From Ignavibacteriales bacterium (GTDB lineage: Bacteria > Bacteroidota > Ignavibacteria > UBA10030 > SZUA-254): DNA of 64,000 nt. Below, piece after piece: positions 1 to 7,992 of this stretch. Under the pieces are notes generated by a model. That model saw nothing but the letters and a program-made list of their open reading frames with translations, was not told where the DNA came from and searched no databases. The stretch covers positions 1,253,695 to 1,317,694 of the forward strand of contig JACRMQ010000007.1 of NCBI GenBank assembly GCA_016214905.1, in the 5' to 3' direction. The position numbers were made by a program, and so were the translations under genes. Position 1 is the stretch's first letter. Every line of letters begins with the position of its first letter.

Positions 1-1628
1 CAATTCCAAAATATTGGGATTTGCAATCCAAATTCACTTACGATCTTTCTCAGTCACATAAACTTATGCTCAATGTTCTTTACGGTGACAGTCGTATCAA
101 CATAGAAGGTGATCCTGAAGCGAAGGATGAACTCCGCAAGAACACTATTGATTCCTCAAGTGTTGAGGTCGTTTACCCTGCAATAAAACAACATGGCGTT
201 GGCTTGAGTCTTCGAAGTTTGTTGGGTAAAGATGGATATTCTATCGCAACGATTTACTCTTCTGGAACATCAGTTGATGAAGATGTGCGAGAAGACTTCG
301 CAGTGCGCACACGGGACTCACAAGGAGAAACTCAATCTCATCAGATTCTGAATACGATACCAACCTTTTCAAACCACGCGGTGGAATCGTTTCTTGGAAC
401 GAAGTACGAATTATTTTATCAGATTCATCCACTTCATGCGCTTTCTCTCGGCGCGCAATTTCAAACCATAAGCAAGTGGAAGAACGATGTTTGGTTTGCA
501 GCAGATACATCTCAATTCGATCTTAATAGAGACGGTACGTTTGAACCCAATCTAATTATTGTGCCGGAAGGATTGTACCGCACAAACTATAAATTTGGAG
601 CAGCAAGCAGATATTATACATATATAAGCGATAGGTTTTCAATCTCGTCTCAACTCGCGTTAACATTCGGTCTTCGATACGATCACTTCACTTACTCAGG
701 AAGAGGAAACCTTTCCCCGAGGGGAAGTATTTCATATCAAATTGTTCCATCGGCAAGCACTATCACGTTTGCAGCGGGTGAATATTACCAAACCCAGCCG
801 TTCCCATATTACGGCGATAGGCGACAGTTAAATTACAACAAAAATCTTGAGAACATGAAATCAACTCACTACGTTTTAGGGTACGAACATATTTTCGATC
901 ACGGTTTGAAGGCGAGTATCGAGACATATTTCAAATCGTACAAGAAAGCAGGAGTATCGGAGGATTTTATCTACTCGGCAATAGATACCTTCTGGTCAGA
1001 TAAAATGCTTGCCATTGGTGAGCGGTATGCATATGGTCTTGAGTTCTTTCTGGAACAAAAACAAGTTGAGGAATATTTCGGAACACTGAGCATCTCACTC
1101 TCCAAAACAAAAATGAAAGACCCAAGAATACCTAAAATTGTTGATTGGTATTCTTCGGAATATGATTACCCGGTAGTCATCACCGCGCTTGCCGGAAAAG
1201 TTGTGAAGGGAGTACGCGATTGGTGTAACAATGCACCATTCTTCATTAAATATCCATCATACATTCTTCCATTGTCAAACGAAATGGAAATAAGTTTCAA
1301 GTACCGATTTCAGTCCGGCAGACCTTACACACCGCTGGAATACATTACATGGAAACAGGATAGAGAAGGTGGAGTTAAGTGGTCAAGGGGTTCATGGATA
1401 TCAACGCCTAATGAAAATTCTGCACGCTACCCAAACTACAGCCGGCTCGATCTTCAATGGCTGAGTAGATTTTATATGACAGGATGGAACATCAATGTTT
1501 ACGTTGCACTCATGAATGTTACCAATACAAAAAATGTTTTCTACGAAAATCATAGAAGCGATGGGACCGTAGAAACAGTGTATCAATTCTCATTCTTTCC
1601 AGTATTGGGTGTAGAAGCGGAATTTTAA
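1..1628 (+). CDS. TonB-dependent receptor, 3' part (5' end outside window)
   Basis: Outer-membrane receptor that imports a bound ligand using TonB energy; the ligand cannot be told. The frame is already open at base 3, so this part (about 541 residues) lacks the signal peptide, plug domain and first strands. The rest shows alternating aromatic/polar strands of a barrel, a loop motif FQSGRPYTP about 105 residues before the end, and a chain ending in Phe (VEAEF), the usual barrel-assembly signal. It lies 24 bases before a membrane Fe-S protein gene on the same strand, so the two may be co-transcribed. A TTG at 21 is only the first possible start codon inside the window and is not the true start. 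Confidence 0.85.
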   Translation, partial: IPKYWDLQSKFTYDLSQSHKLMLNVLYGDSRINIEGDPEAKDELRKNTIDSSSVEVVYPAIKQHGVGLSLRSLLGKDGYSIATIYSSGTSVDEDVREDFAVRTRDSQGETQSHQILNTIPTFSNHAVESFLGTKYELFYQIHPLHALSLGAQFQTISKWKNDVWFAADTSQFDLNRDGTFEPNLIIVPEGLYRTNYKFGAASRYYTYISDRFSISSQLALTFGLRYDHFTYSGRGNLSPRGSISYQIVPSASTITFAAGEYYQTQPFPYYGDRRQLNYNKNLENMKSTHYVLGYEHIFDHGLKASIETYFKSYKKAGVSEDFIYSAIDTFWSDKMLAIGERYAYGLEFFLEQKQVEEYFGTLSISLSKTKMKDPRIPKIVDWYSSEYDYPVVITALAGKVVKGVRDWCNNAPFFIKYPSYILPLSNEMEISFKYRFQSGRPYTPLEYITWKQDREGGVKWSRGSWISTPNENSARYPNYSRLDLQWLSRFYMTGWNINVYVALMNVTNTKNVFYENHRSDGTVETVYQFSFFPVLGVEAEF

Positions 1629-1652
1629 ATTTAGATGAAGGAGTTACTCAAA

Positions 1653-2594
1653 ATGGAATCCGAAAGTAAACTTAACTTCCGCCGTCTCGCAACTCCGATC
1701 ACTATTTTTGTTGCGTTCTGGACTCTTGGCACCGTCCTGCAAATAATAGGAGGCGGCTGGTTTTACTTTATCAACTTTGGATATATCGGAACTTCGGTCG
1801 GTGTGGGCATGGGACTTTACATGATACTTCCTCCGAAGAAAAAAGAGCGAGGACGAAAGTTGGCACAGCTCCTTGTAGGTATCTATATGCTTGGCTTCCT
1901 TGGATTAATTTTAAAAGAGAATATGCAAATTGAAGGTTTCTTTTTCTACCTTCTCACGGGGTTTATAGCAGGTGCCGTTCTTCATTACCTTGTAGCTAAA
2001 ATTATTGGACCTCTATTATTTCATCGAGTATGGTGTTCATGGGCTTGCTGGACTGCAATGGTATTGGATTTCCTGCCATATACAAGAAATAAGGAAGGAA
2101 GACTACCGGAGAAATGGGGCTATTTAAGATATGTGCATTTGCTTCTAAGTTTTGGTGTTGTTACTCTACTCTGGTATGGACTACACTACGGAGTGATCTT
2201 ACAAAGTGTGTCAGAAGTCTATTGGCTGGTCATTGGGAACGTGCTCTATTATGGAATTGCGATAACAATGGCATATCATTTAAAAGATAATCGGGCTTTC
2301 TGCAAGTATGTTTGTCCGATTCCTGTTCTTCAGAAACTTCCGAGCCGTTTTTCTCTGATGAAGATTGCCGGCAACTACGATCTTTGTAACGACTGCGATG
2401 CTTGTGTCAAGATGTGCCCTATGGACATTCGCATCCCCGAATATCTTAAAAGCGGGAAACGAGTACTCTCGACCGAATGCACATATTGTCTCATTTGCAT
2501 AAATGTCTGCGCTAAAAAAGCGTTACGCACCTCTTTTGGTTTTGATGTCGGCGGACTTGAGATTCTTAACACCCGAAAAAGTTTAACACAATAA
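1653..2594 (+). CDS. NapH-like membrane 4Fe-4S protein (copy 1)
   Basis: Probable quinol-linked electron-transfer protein of the NapH/CcoG/NosR type: a membrane domain followed by two cytoplasmic 4Fe-4S clusters. About five hydrophobic segments fill the first 210 residues; then come FCKYVCP, a ferredoxin motif CNDCDACVKMCP and a second cluster CTYCLICINVC. A WCSWACW motif lies in the membrane part, as in NapH relatives. Start at 1653 is chosen because AAGGAG (1638-1643) sits 9 bases upstream; an ATG at 1635 would include that site. A paralogue lies at 4109-5056 beyond a phosphatase gene. The electron acceptor is unknown; it may serve a metal or oxyanion reductase linked to the upstream TonB receptor (inference). 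Confidence 0.8.
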   Translation: MESESKLNFRRLATPITIFVAFWTLGTVLQIIGGGWFYFINFGYIGTSVGVGMGLYMILPPKKKERGRKLAQLLVGIYMLGFLGLILKENMQIEGFFFYLLTGFIAGAVLHYLVAKIIGPLLFHRVWCSWACWTAMVLDFLPYTRNKEGRLPEKWGYLRYVHLLLSFGVVTLLWYGLHYGVILQSVSEVYWLVIGNVLYYGIAITMAYHLKDNRAFCKYVCPIPVLQKLPSRFSLMKIAGNYDLCNDCDACVKMCPMDIRIPEYLKSGKRVLSTECTYCLICINVCAKKALRTSFGFDVGGLEILNTRKSLTQ

Positions 2595-2650
2595 CTATTT
2601 CCTGTTTCAGCAAACAAACGGCATCGAGTGAATTTTTAAAGTAATCTAAA

Positions 2651-4045
2651 ATGCAAAACATTTTCACACAGCCATATTTATGGAGCACAGTACTGGGAGT
2701 GATAGTCTCTGGCGTGGGATTAGCCATTCTTGTGCTTTCACTCCTCAGATGGAAACGGAAAGACCTTGCCATGATAACGTTCGGGGCAACGTCTTTGCTC
2801 TATGGTCTACGGCTGCTTGTTGAAACAAAATTAGATCAATACATCAATACTGCGCCACCGCAGGTGCTTCTGTATTTTATTGCGTTCGGTGCTTACGTTC
2901 TTCCTGTTCCGCTTTCGGTTTTTTTGTTGCAACTCTTTGGTAAAGGTTGGAAAAATTCGATGTTGTGGGTTTTTCGGGCTGCAACCGCTTTCGCTTTAAT
3001 AGGTATCCTCTCGGATATAATTCAAGCAATGCCCTTCTCACTAGAGCGGATTAATAATGTTCTTATCATCGTGTGGGCATTTGTGGTATTCAAAAATTCC
3101 CTCTGGAAAGGGATGAAAAAGACAAGGGAATTACAGGTAGTGTTGATTGGATTCGTCATGTTCGGTCTATTCGCAGTGAATGCGAATCTCGTTGAGTTGA
3201 ATCTTCTTCCCTGGAATTGGAGTGAAGAAGCAATTGGCTATTTATTCTTCCTTATCTCTCTTGGGTATGCTGTTGTTCACCGGTTCTTCAACAACGAGAA
3301 ACAACTTATCGCCGTTCAGCAAGAGATGGAAACTGCACGGCAGATACAATTCTCCATTCTCCCCAACCGGATACCGGCCATCGAGGGTTTAAACATTACA
3401 GCTCGGTACATTCCGATGACAGCAGTTGCAGGTGATTTTTATGATATTGTTCTCCTTAGCAAAAGACAGGTTTGTATTCTGGTGGCGGATGTCTCAGGAC
3501 ATGGTGTGGGAGCCGCGCTCATTGCTTCCATGATTAAGGTTGCCTTTGCATCACAAACTCAAAACATGGCCGATCCTGCACGGGTTCTAAGTACCATGAA
3601 TCGTATCCTTTGTGATAAATTAGAAAGTAATTTTGTCACATCAGGATGTCTATTCATTAATCTTGATAAGGGAACGATGAACTACGCCGGCGCCGGACAC
3701 CCTCCAATGATACTCCATCGAAGAACAAATCACAAAATTTATGAATTTGCCAGTAATGGAATACTCTTGGGTCCATTTTCGGATGCTAAATATGAAGTCA
3801 CAACAATGCCGATAGAATCAGGAGATCGGTTAATTTTGTACACCGACGGCATCATTGAAACAACAAATGCATCCGGCAGTTATTTTGGAGATGGACCTTT
3901 CAAAGATTTCATCGAAACACATGCTCACCTTTCGGCAGAGAATTTTGCCGACACGCTTCTTCAACATATTAATCAGTGGTCTGGTAAATCCACAGGAGAA
4001 TCACTCGACGACGACTTGACACTCATTGTTATTGATAAATCATGA
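2651..4045 (+). CDS. Membrane SpoIIE/RsbU-type PP2C phosphatase
   Basis: Serine phosphatase of the SpoIIE/RsbU class, which normally dephosphorylates anti-anti-sigma (STAS) proteins in partner-switching control. The first 215 or so residues hold about seven hydrophobic helices, a membrane sensor module. A short linker with METARQIQ leads to the phosphatase domain (about 235-464) with metal-binding motifs VAGDFYD, ADVSGHG, GAGHPP, YTDGIIE and a final DDDLTLIV. All expected acidic residues appear present, so it should be active. No STAS protein or anti-sigma kinase lies in the window, so its target is encoded elsewhere. It sits between two paralogous NapH-like genes, which suggests redox or respiratory signalling (inference). 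Confidence 0.85.
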   Translation: MQNIFTQPYLWSTVLGVIVSGVGLAILVLSLLRWKRKDLAMITFGATSLLYGLRLLVETKLDQYINTAPPQVLLYFIAFGAYVLPVPLSVFLLQLFGKGWKNSMLWVFRAATAFALIGILSDIIQAMPFSLERINNVLIIVWAFVVFKNSLWKGMKKTRELQVVLIGFVMFGLFAVNANLVELNLLPWNWSEEAIGYLFFLISLGYAVVHRFFNNEKQLIAVQQEMETARQIQFSILPNRIPAIEGLNITARYIPMTAVAGDFYDIVLLSKRQVCILVADVSGHGVGAALIASMIKVAFASQTQNMADPARVLSTMNRILCDKLESNFVTSGCLFINLDKGTMNYAGAGHPPMILHRRTNHKIYEFASNGILLGPFSDAKYEVTTMPIESGDRLILYTDGIIETTNASGSYFGDGPFKDFIETHAHLSAENFADTLLQHINQWSGKSTGESLDDDLTLIVIDKS

Positions 4046-4108
4046 TCAAGCAAATCCATCATAAGGAAACAGCATTATATATCAATCAAATTACCGCTAA
4101 GGGAAAAT

Positions 4109-5056
4109 ATGCAAGCGGATAAATTCAAAAACTACATCGTCGCGCCAATTACGGTAATCGCCTTCTTCTCGGTTGTGAGTATTATCAGTTGGCTGGCTGG
4201 TGATAATTTCATGAGCATCATAAATTATATCTATATCGGATTATTTGCATCACTCGGAATGCTGCTTTACGCCAAACTTCCCCTGAAGAAAAAACTCAGA
4301 GGTCGGAAAATTTCGATGTTTGCGATTGGCGGTCTGCTGTTTCTTGCGATGGGAGTTATGGGACGAATCGATGGACAGATAGAGGGGCTTTTCTTTTACA
4401 GCCTGGCTGGAATTAGTGCCGGAACGGTAATGCACTACCTGATTGCAAAAATTATCGGTCCGATTTTTATAAACAGAGGATGGTGCGGCTGGGGATGCTG
4501 GTCGATGATGATTTTTGATTTGTTCCCCTATAAAAGAAGCGACGGTCGTCTGCCCGCTAAGGTTGGATGGATAAGATATTTACACTTCGCGATGAGTTTA
4601 AGTATGGTGCTTTTGTTGTGGTATGGATTTCAATACAGCATCAGCCGTGAAAATTGGGATATCGCAGGAATGTATTGGTTCTTAGGTGGAAATGCTTTTT
4701 ATTATGCGCTCGGGATCAGCTTGATTTTATGGCTGAAGGATAATCGTGCTTTCTGCAAATATATTTGTCCGGTTACAGTGATATTAAAAGCATCGAGTTC
4801 TTTTTCAATCCTTCGCATCACAGGGAACAAAGAGTTGTGCAAAGAGTGCGATGCTTGCGTTAAAACATGTCCGATGAATATCCGCATTTCAGATTATGTA
4901 CAATCCGGAACCAGAGTACTTTCGAGCGAGTGCACAATGTGCTTATCGTGCATATCCACATGCTCATCGGGATCGCTGAGAGCATCTCTTGGTTTTGATG
5001 TTGCAGTAATAAGTAAACTGCAATCAAGAACATTATTACAAAAGGAGAATATATGA
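4109..5056 (+). CDS. NapH-like membrane 4Fe-4S protein (copy 2)
   Basis: Paralogue of 1653-2594 with the same order: membrane helices, WCGWGCW, FCKYICP, then CKECDACVKTCP and CTMCLSCISTC for two 4Fe-4S clusters. Long stretches match the first copy (for example LKDNRAFCKY and SLGFDV near the C terminus), so the pair arose by duplication. An SD-like AAGGGA lies a few bases before the ATG. The stop codon overlaps the next gene's start (ATGA at 5053-5056), so it is translationally coupled to the glycosyltransferase. Function is inferred as membrane electron transfer; partners are not visible. Confidence 0.8.
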   Translation: MQADKFKNYIVAPITVIAFFSVVSIISWLAGDNFMSIINYIYIGLFASLGMLLYAKLPLKKKLRGRKISMFAIGGLLFLAMGVMGRIDGQIEGLFFYSLAGISAGTVMHYLIAKIIGPIFINRGWCGWGCWSMMIFDLFPYKRSDGRLPAKVGWIRYLHFAMSLSMVLLLWYGFQYSISRENWDIAGMYWFLGGNAFYYALGISLILWLKDNRAFCKYICPVTVILKASSSFSILRITGNKELCKECDACVKTCPMNIRISDYVQSGTRVLSSECTMCLSCISTCSSGSLRASLGFDVAVISKLQSRTLLQKENI

Positions 5057-6573
5057 ATCAGGGCAAAAATAATTCTACATTATGGTTTCTTTCTATCTTA
5101 ACCGTTTTAATTCACTTGATTGCAAGCGGGATAGGATACGGCGTTTTCCGCGACGAGCTATATTACTTAGCTTGTGCGAATCATTTGGACATCGGTTACG
5201 TCGACCATCCGCCTTTATCGATCTGGATACTCGCGGCGTGGAAATTCTTTTTCGGCGATTCACTATTTTCAATCAGATTTCTTCCAGCCGTTTGCAGTGG
5301 AATAACAACATTCATCGTTGGAATACTTGCTAAAAATTTTGGGGGTCAGAAGTATGCGATTGTGTTGGCAGGTCTTGCATCGATGTTCGCACCGATACTT
5401 CTTGCATTCTTCAGTATATTCAGTATGAATGCTTTCGATATTTTGTTGTGGGCACTTGTATTTCTTATTCTCGAAAAATTTTCTCAAAATTATAAATCGG
5501 GTTATTGGTACCTGTTAGGATTAATTATCGGATTAGGTGCGTTGAACAAAATAAGCATGCTCTGGCTTGGCGCGGGAATTTTCGTTGGTGTATTATTAAC
5601 TTCTAATCGGACAGCATTGCGTACTTTAACTCCTTGGATGGCGGGTGGAATTGCTGCGTTACTATTTCTGCCGTTTGTAATCTGGAACCTCACTCACGAC
5701 TTTGCTCATCTTGAGTTTATGCGGAATGCATCCACTGAGAAGTATGCATCCCAAAATCCGCTCACATTTTTATCAGGATTATGGTTGCTCGTGAATCCTT
5801 TGGCAGTGCCTGCCTGTCTGGCCGGGTTCTGGTTACTTCTCGCGCGGAAAGAGTTCAGAATTATCGGGTTCGCGGTTCTGACTGTCCTCGCCATCTTGCT
5901 CATCAACGTACATTCCAAACCTGAATATTTTGCTGTAGCCCTTACGGTTCTCTTTCCGGCAGGAGCCGTGCAGCTTGAACAGTGGCTGAAAGGAAAATAT
6001 CTTAACTGGGTACGACTACCTTATGTCGTTTGCTTAACGGCATCGGGTATATTTGTTATGCCGCTTACATTAGATATTCTTCCGGTTGAAACGTTTGTGA
6101 AATATCAATCTGCACTCGGAATGACACCCTCCTCAAATGAAGGACTACAACTAACCAGCTTGCCGCAGTTCTATGCCGACCGATTTGGCTGGGAAAATAT
6201 GGCGAAGGTTACCGCGCAGGTGTATAAGTCACTTCCTGATTCTGATAAACAAAGATGCCTAATCTACGGTCGCAACTACGGTGAAGCCGGAGCAATCGAT
6301 TATTTCGGAAGGGAGTTCGGACTTCCTCCTGCAATCAGTCAACACAACAGCTATTGGTATTGGAGTTTGGAACATTTGAAACAAGATGTTACAATAATTG
6401 TTATCGGCAGAGCCAAAGATAGGATGTTACAGGATTTCGAGGATGTTAAGGAAGTCGCAATCATTCAGTCGGAATATTCGATGCCGTATGAAAATAATCT
6501 TCCGGTTTTGATTTGCAGAAAACTTAGGAGACCGATTTTGGAAGTTTGGTATGGAAGAAGAATTTTTATTTGA
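5053..6573 (+). CDS. Family-39 (PMT/ArnT-like) membrane glycosyltransferase
   Basis: Polytopic inner-membrane glycosyltransferase that would use a lipid-linked sugar donor on the periplasmic side. The N-terminal acidic motif FRDELYYLAC (about residues 26-35) and the following GYVDHPPL are the PMT_2/ArnT signature; about ten hydrophobic segments follow, with a soluble C-terminal domain from about residue 370. Its ATG overlaps the stop of the preceding Fe-S protein gene. Sugar and acceptor cannot be told. A second family-39 enzyme, of different architecture, lies at 40375-42504. The downstream 390 bases are an accessory boundary. Confidence 0.8.
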   Translation: MNQGKNNSTLWFLSILTVLIHLIASGIGYGVFRDELYYLACANHLDIGYVDHPPLSIWILAAWKFFFGDSLFSIRFLPAVCSGITTFIVGILAKNFGGQKYAIVLAGLASMFAPILLAFFSIFSMNAFDILLWALVFLILEKFSQNYKSGYWYLLGLIIGLGALNKISMLWLGAGIFVGVLLTSNRTALRTLTPWMAGGIAALLFLPFVIWNLTHDFAHLEFMRNASTEKYASQNPLTFLSGLWLLVNPLAVPACLAGFWLLLARKEFRIIGFAVLTVLAILLINVHSKPEYFAVALTVLFPAGAVQLEQWLKGKYLNWVRLPYVVCLTASGIFVMPLTLDILPVETFVKYQSALGMTPSSNEGLQLTSLPQFYADRFGWENMAKVTAQVYKSLPDSDKQRCLIYGRNYGEAGAIDYFGREFGLPPAISQHNSYWYWSLEHLKQDVTIIVIGRAKDRMLQDFEDVKEVAIIQSEYSMPYENNLPVLICRKLRRPILEVWYGRRIFI

Positions 6574-6671
6574 AGATCTGATCATAACCGAACTGCGACG
6601 AAATATAAATCGATGGACAATCTCGCGATTGCCAATAATCGCGCTTACATTATGTTGAGCTATGGTTATAC

Positions 6672-6698
6672 TTGACATTTTCATTAATCTTTTATAAT
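6672..6698 (+). promoter_or_regulatory. Promoter-like TTGACA-N15-TATAAT
   Basis: TTGACA at 6672-6677 and TATAAT at 6693-6698 with 15-base spacing, shorter than the 17 seen elsewhere in this window. It could drive the island genes about 265 bases downstream. Confidence 0.4.
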
Positions 6699-6883
6699 TT
6701 ACTCCTCACGATTAGGATGGGTAGAAAGACGGGAACTTACGCATAAGGATTTGATACTGATATGATGATGGCGTGCGTGAGTATGCTGATGAGCTTTTCG
6801 ATAAAAGATTTAAAAAATATTTAAGACAAAAAGATTTATAAAAAAATGGTTTTAGAAGGTAGGGAAAAACTCCAATGTTCGTC

Positions 6884-6898
6884 CGAGTCTTCGACTCG
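6884..6898. repeat. 15-base perfect hairpin (6-bp stem, 3-base loop)
   Basis: CGAGTC-TTC-GACTCG. The same geometry (6-bp stem, 3-base loop) occurs twice at 40281-40310, which hints at a dispersed small palindrome. No T-run follows, so it is not a terminator. Confidence 0.5.
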
Positions 6899-6926
6899 TC
6901 CGCCCACTTCGTTTTTCCCGCGCAAC

Positions 6927-6945
6927 GTTATACGCCAGTACGCAA
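6927..6945 (+). repeat. Left 19-base inverted repeat of cassette-like unit
   Basis: GTTATACGCCAGTACGCAA; the reverse complement of 7760-7778 matches it at 17 of 19 positions. Together they enclose only the HEPN-like gene. The GTTAT core resembles the ends of some integron-type recombination sites, but a complete attC fold was not found. Confidence 0.55.
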
Positions 6946-6963
6946 TCATTATGAGGTCAGGAG

Positions 6964-7734
6964 ATGATAAGCAAGCCAATTTTTGATTATTACTTTTTTG
7001 GAACAGCACTTCGCTACCTTCAGGATGCGCAAGTCGGCTGGCCAATACACAATAGCGAAGCAGGGATGTATGTCCTAGGGAATATTAAGCGCTTCCTTGA
7101 CAACCTTGCTCATCTCGATCTCCAAGTTACCCAACGAGCGGCAATTGCACTCGATTCCTTAGCCAAACAATTAGAGCAGTCGCCGAAGGATTCACTCCTA
7201 ACTGCAGAGCAAGCATTGAAGCTGACCACAGAGATGGACCAACTTCGAAGGACATTGGAAGCTGAGTTGAAGGGTTTCGTTGCCTATGTGGTAACACCCA
7301 AGAGGTACGAAGTTTCCAAACTGTTAAAAGATGTCAGCTCTCTCTTCACGCCTGGGACACTAAACAAACTCCCACCATTGGCTCAGCAAGACCTTGGGGA
7401 AGCGGGAAAATGTATAGCCTTTGAACGTGCGACTGCCTCTGCGTTTAATCTCTTGTGAGCAACCGAATGCGTCCTTCGTGAATATTATTGCTTTAAAGTG
7501 AGAAGAAACCGAACCCAGCTTTTGTGGGGGCCGATGGTAGACGGACTAAGAAGGCGGAGAGACATGAAGTCCCAATCATCTTTGCTCAGTAATCTTGACG
7601 ATATCCGCATAACCTTTCGCAATCCAACACAGCACCCTGAGAAGGTTTATGACATCGATGAGGTGCAAGATTTGTTGGGACGATGTATAGATGTAGTAAG
7701 TCGGATCGCAAGGGAATTACCTGAAAGATCATGA
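6964..7734 (+). pseudogene. HEPN-type gene interrupted by an in-frame TGA
   Basis: One reading frame of 256 sense and stop codons plus its terminal stop, broken by TGA at 7456-7458 (codon 165). The first piece (164 residues) is helical and ends ..FERATASAFNLL; after the TGA the same frame continues ATECVLREYYC and on to 7734 without another stop. The second piece holds RNPTQH (Arg 219, His 224), which fits the R-N-x3-H motif of HEPN ribonucleases. From memory, whole relatives keep an Arg where the TGA stands, consistent with a CGA-to-TGA change. The ATG at 6964 has GAGG 7 bases upstream. The gene lies inside 19-base inverted repeats. It is most likely a recent nonsense allele; read-through is possible but unproven. 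A GTG at 7498 could start a separate C-terminal HEPN peptide, but no SD was seen. Confidence 0.6.
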
Positions 7735-7759
7735 ATCAAGATCTTTTACCAAATACCAG

Positions 7760-7778
7760 TTGCGTACCGGCGCATAAC
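7760..7778 (-). repeat. Right 19-base inverted repeat of cassette-like unit
   Basis: TTGCGTACCGGCGCATAAC, the inverted partner of 6927-6945 with two mismatches. It begins 25 bases after the stop of the HEPN-type gene. The unit between the outer ends is 852 bases. Confidence 0.55.
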
Positions 7779-7849
7779 AGCCGTAAAAATGGCGCACGAA
7801 AATTAATTCGATGAAGCTCAATAGTTTTGTTCACTGAAATGAGATTCGT

Positions 7850-7936
7850 ATGTTTAAAAAACTATTGCGTTGTTTGCTGAGACGTTCCGCAGCCAATCAC
7901 TCGTCCAGCTCTTCGAGCGGGATTGCTCAGGTTTAG
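7850..7936 (+). CDS. Possible 28-residue basic serine-rich peptide
   Basis: ATG to TAG open frame reading MFKKLLRCLLRR at the N terminus (amphipathic, basic) followed by a run of six Ser. There is no clear SD site. A CAATC/GATTG and CTCG/CGAG palindrome lies inside its second half, so the Ser codons may simply come from a hairpin. It is noted because it sits between the HEPN-type unit and the STING-like gene. Confidence 0.15.
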   Translation: MFKKLLRCLLRRSAANHSSSSSSGIAQV

Positions 7937-7992
7937 TCAATGAAAGTTATATGGAAATCATAAATTAAATCACAGCATAAGGAACTCAAATC

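Larger units (their letters stand above)
6574..6963 (+). other. Gene-free junction before the accessory island
   Basis: 390 bases without a convincing gene. It contains a promoter-like TTGACA/TATAAT pair at 6672-6698, a 15-base perfect hairpin at 6884-6898 and the left 19-base inverted repeat at 6927-6945. A 26-codon open stretch ending at 6841 (reading ..REYADELFDKRFKKYL..) looks like a protein tail without a start and may be the remnant of a lost gene. Base composition shifts from AT-rich to GC-richer around 6880. Confidence 0.5.

Noticed and set aside
6761-6841. Short ORFs in the 6574-6963 junction
   Set aside because: A 20-codon ATG frame and a start-less 26-codon tail have no SD or recognisable content; at most a gene remnant.
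7498-7734. Independent small gene starting at GTG 7498
   Set aside because: It is in the same frame as the upstream ORF and continues its sequence after one TGA; no SD was seen, so it is treated as the second half of one gene.
6927-7778. True integron array
   Set aside because: No intI gene, no second cassette and no full attC fold in the window; only terminal inverted repeats are seen.
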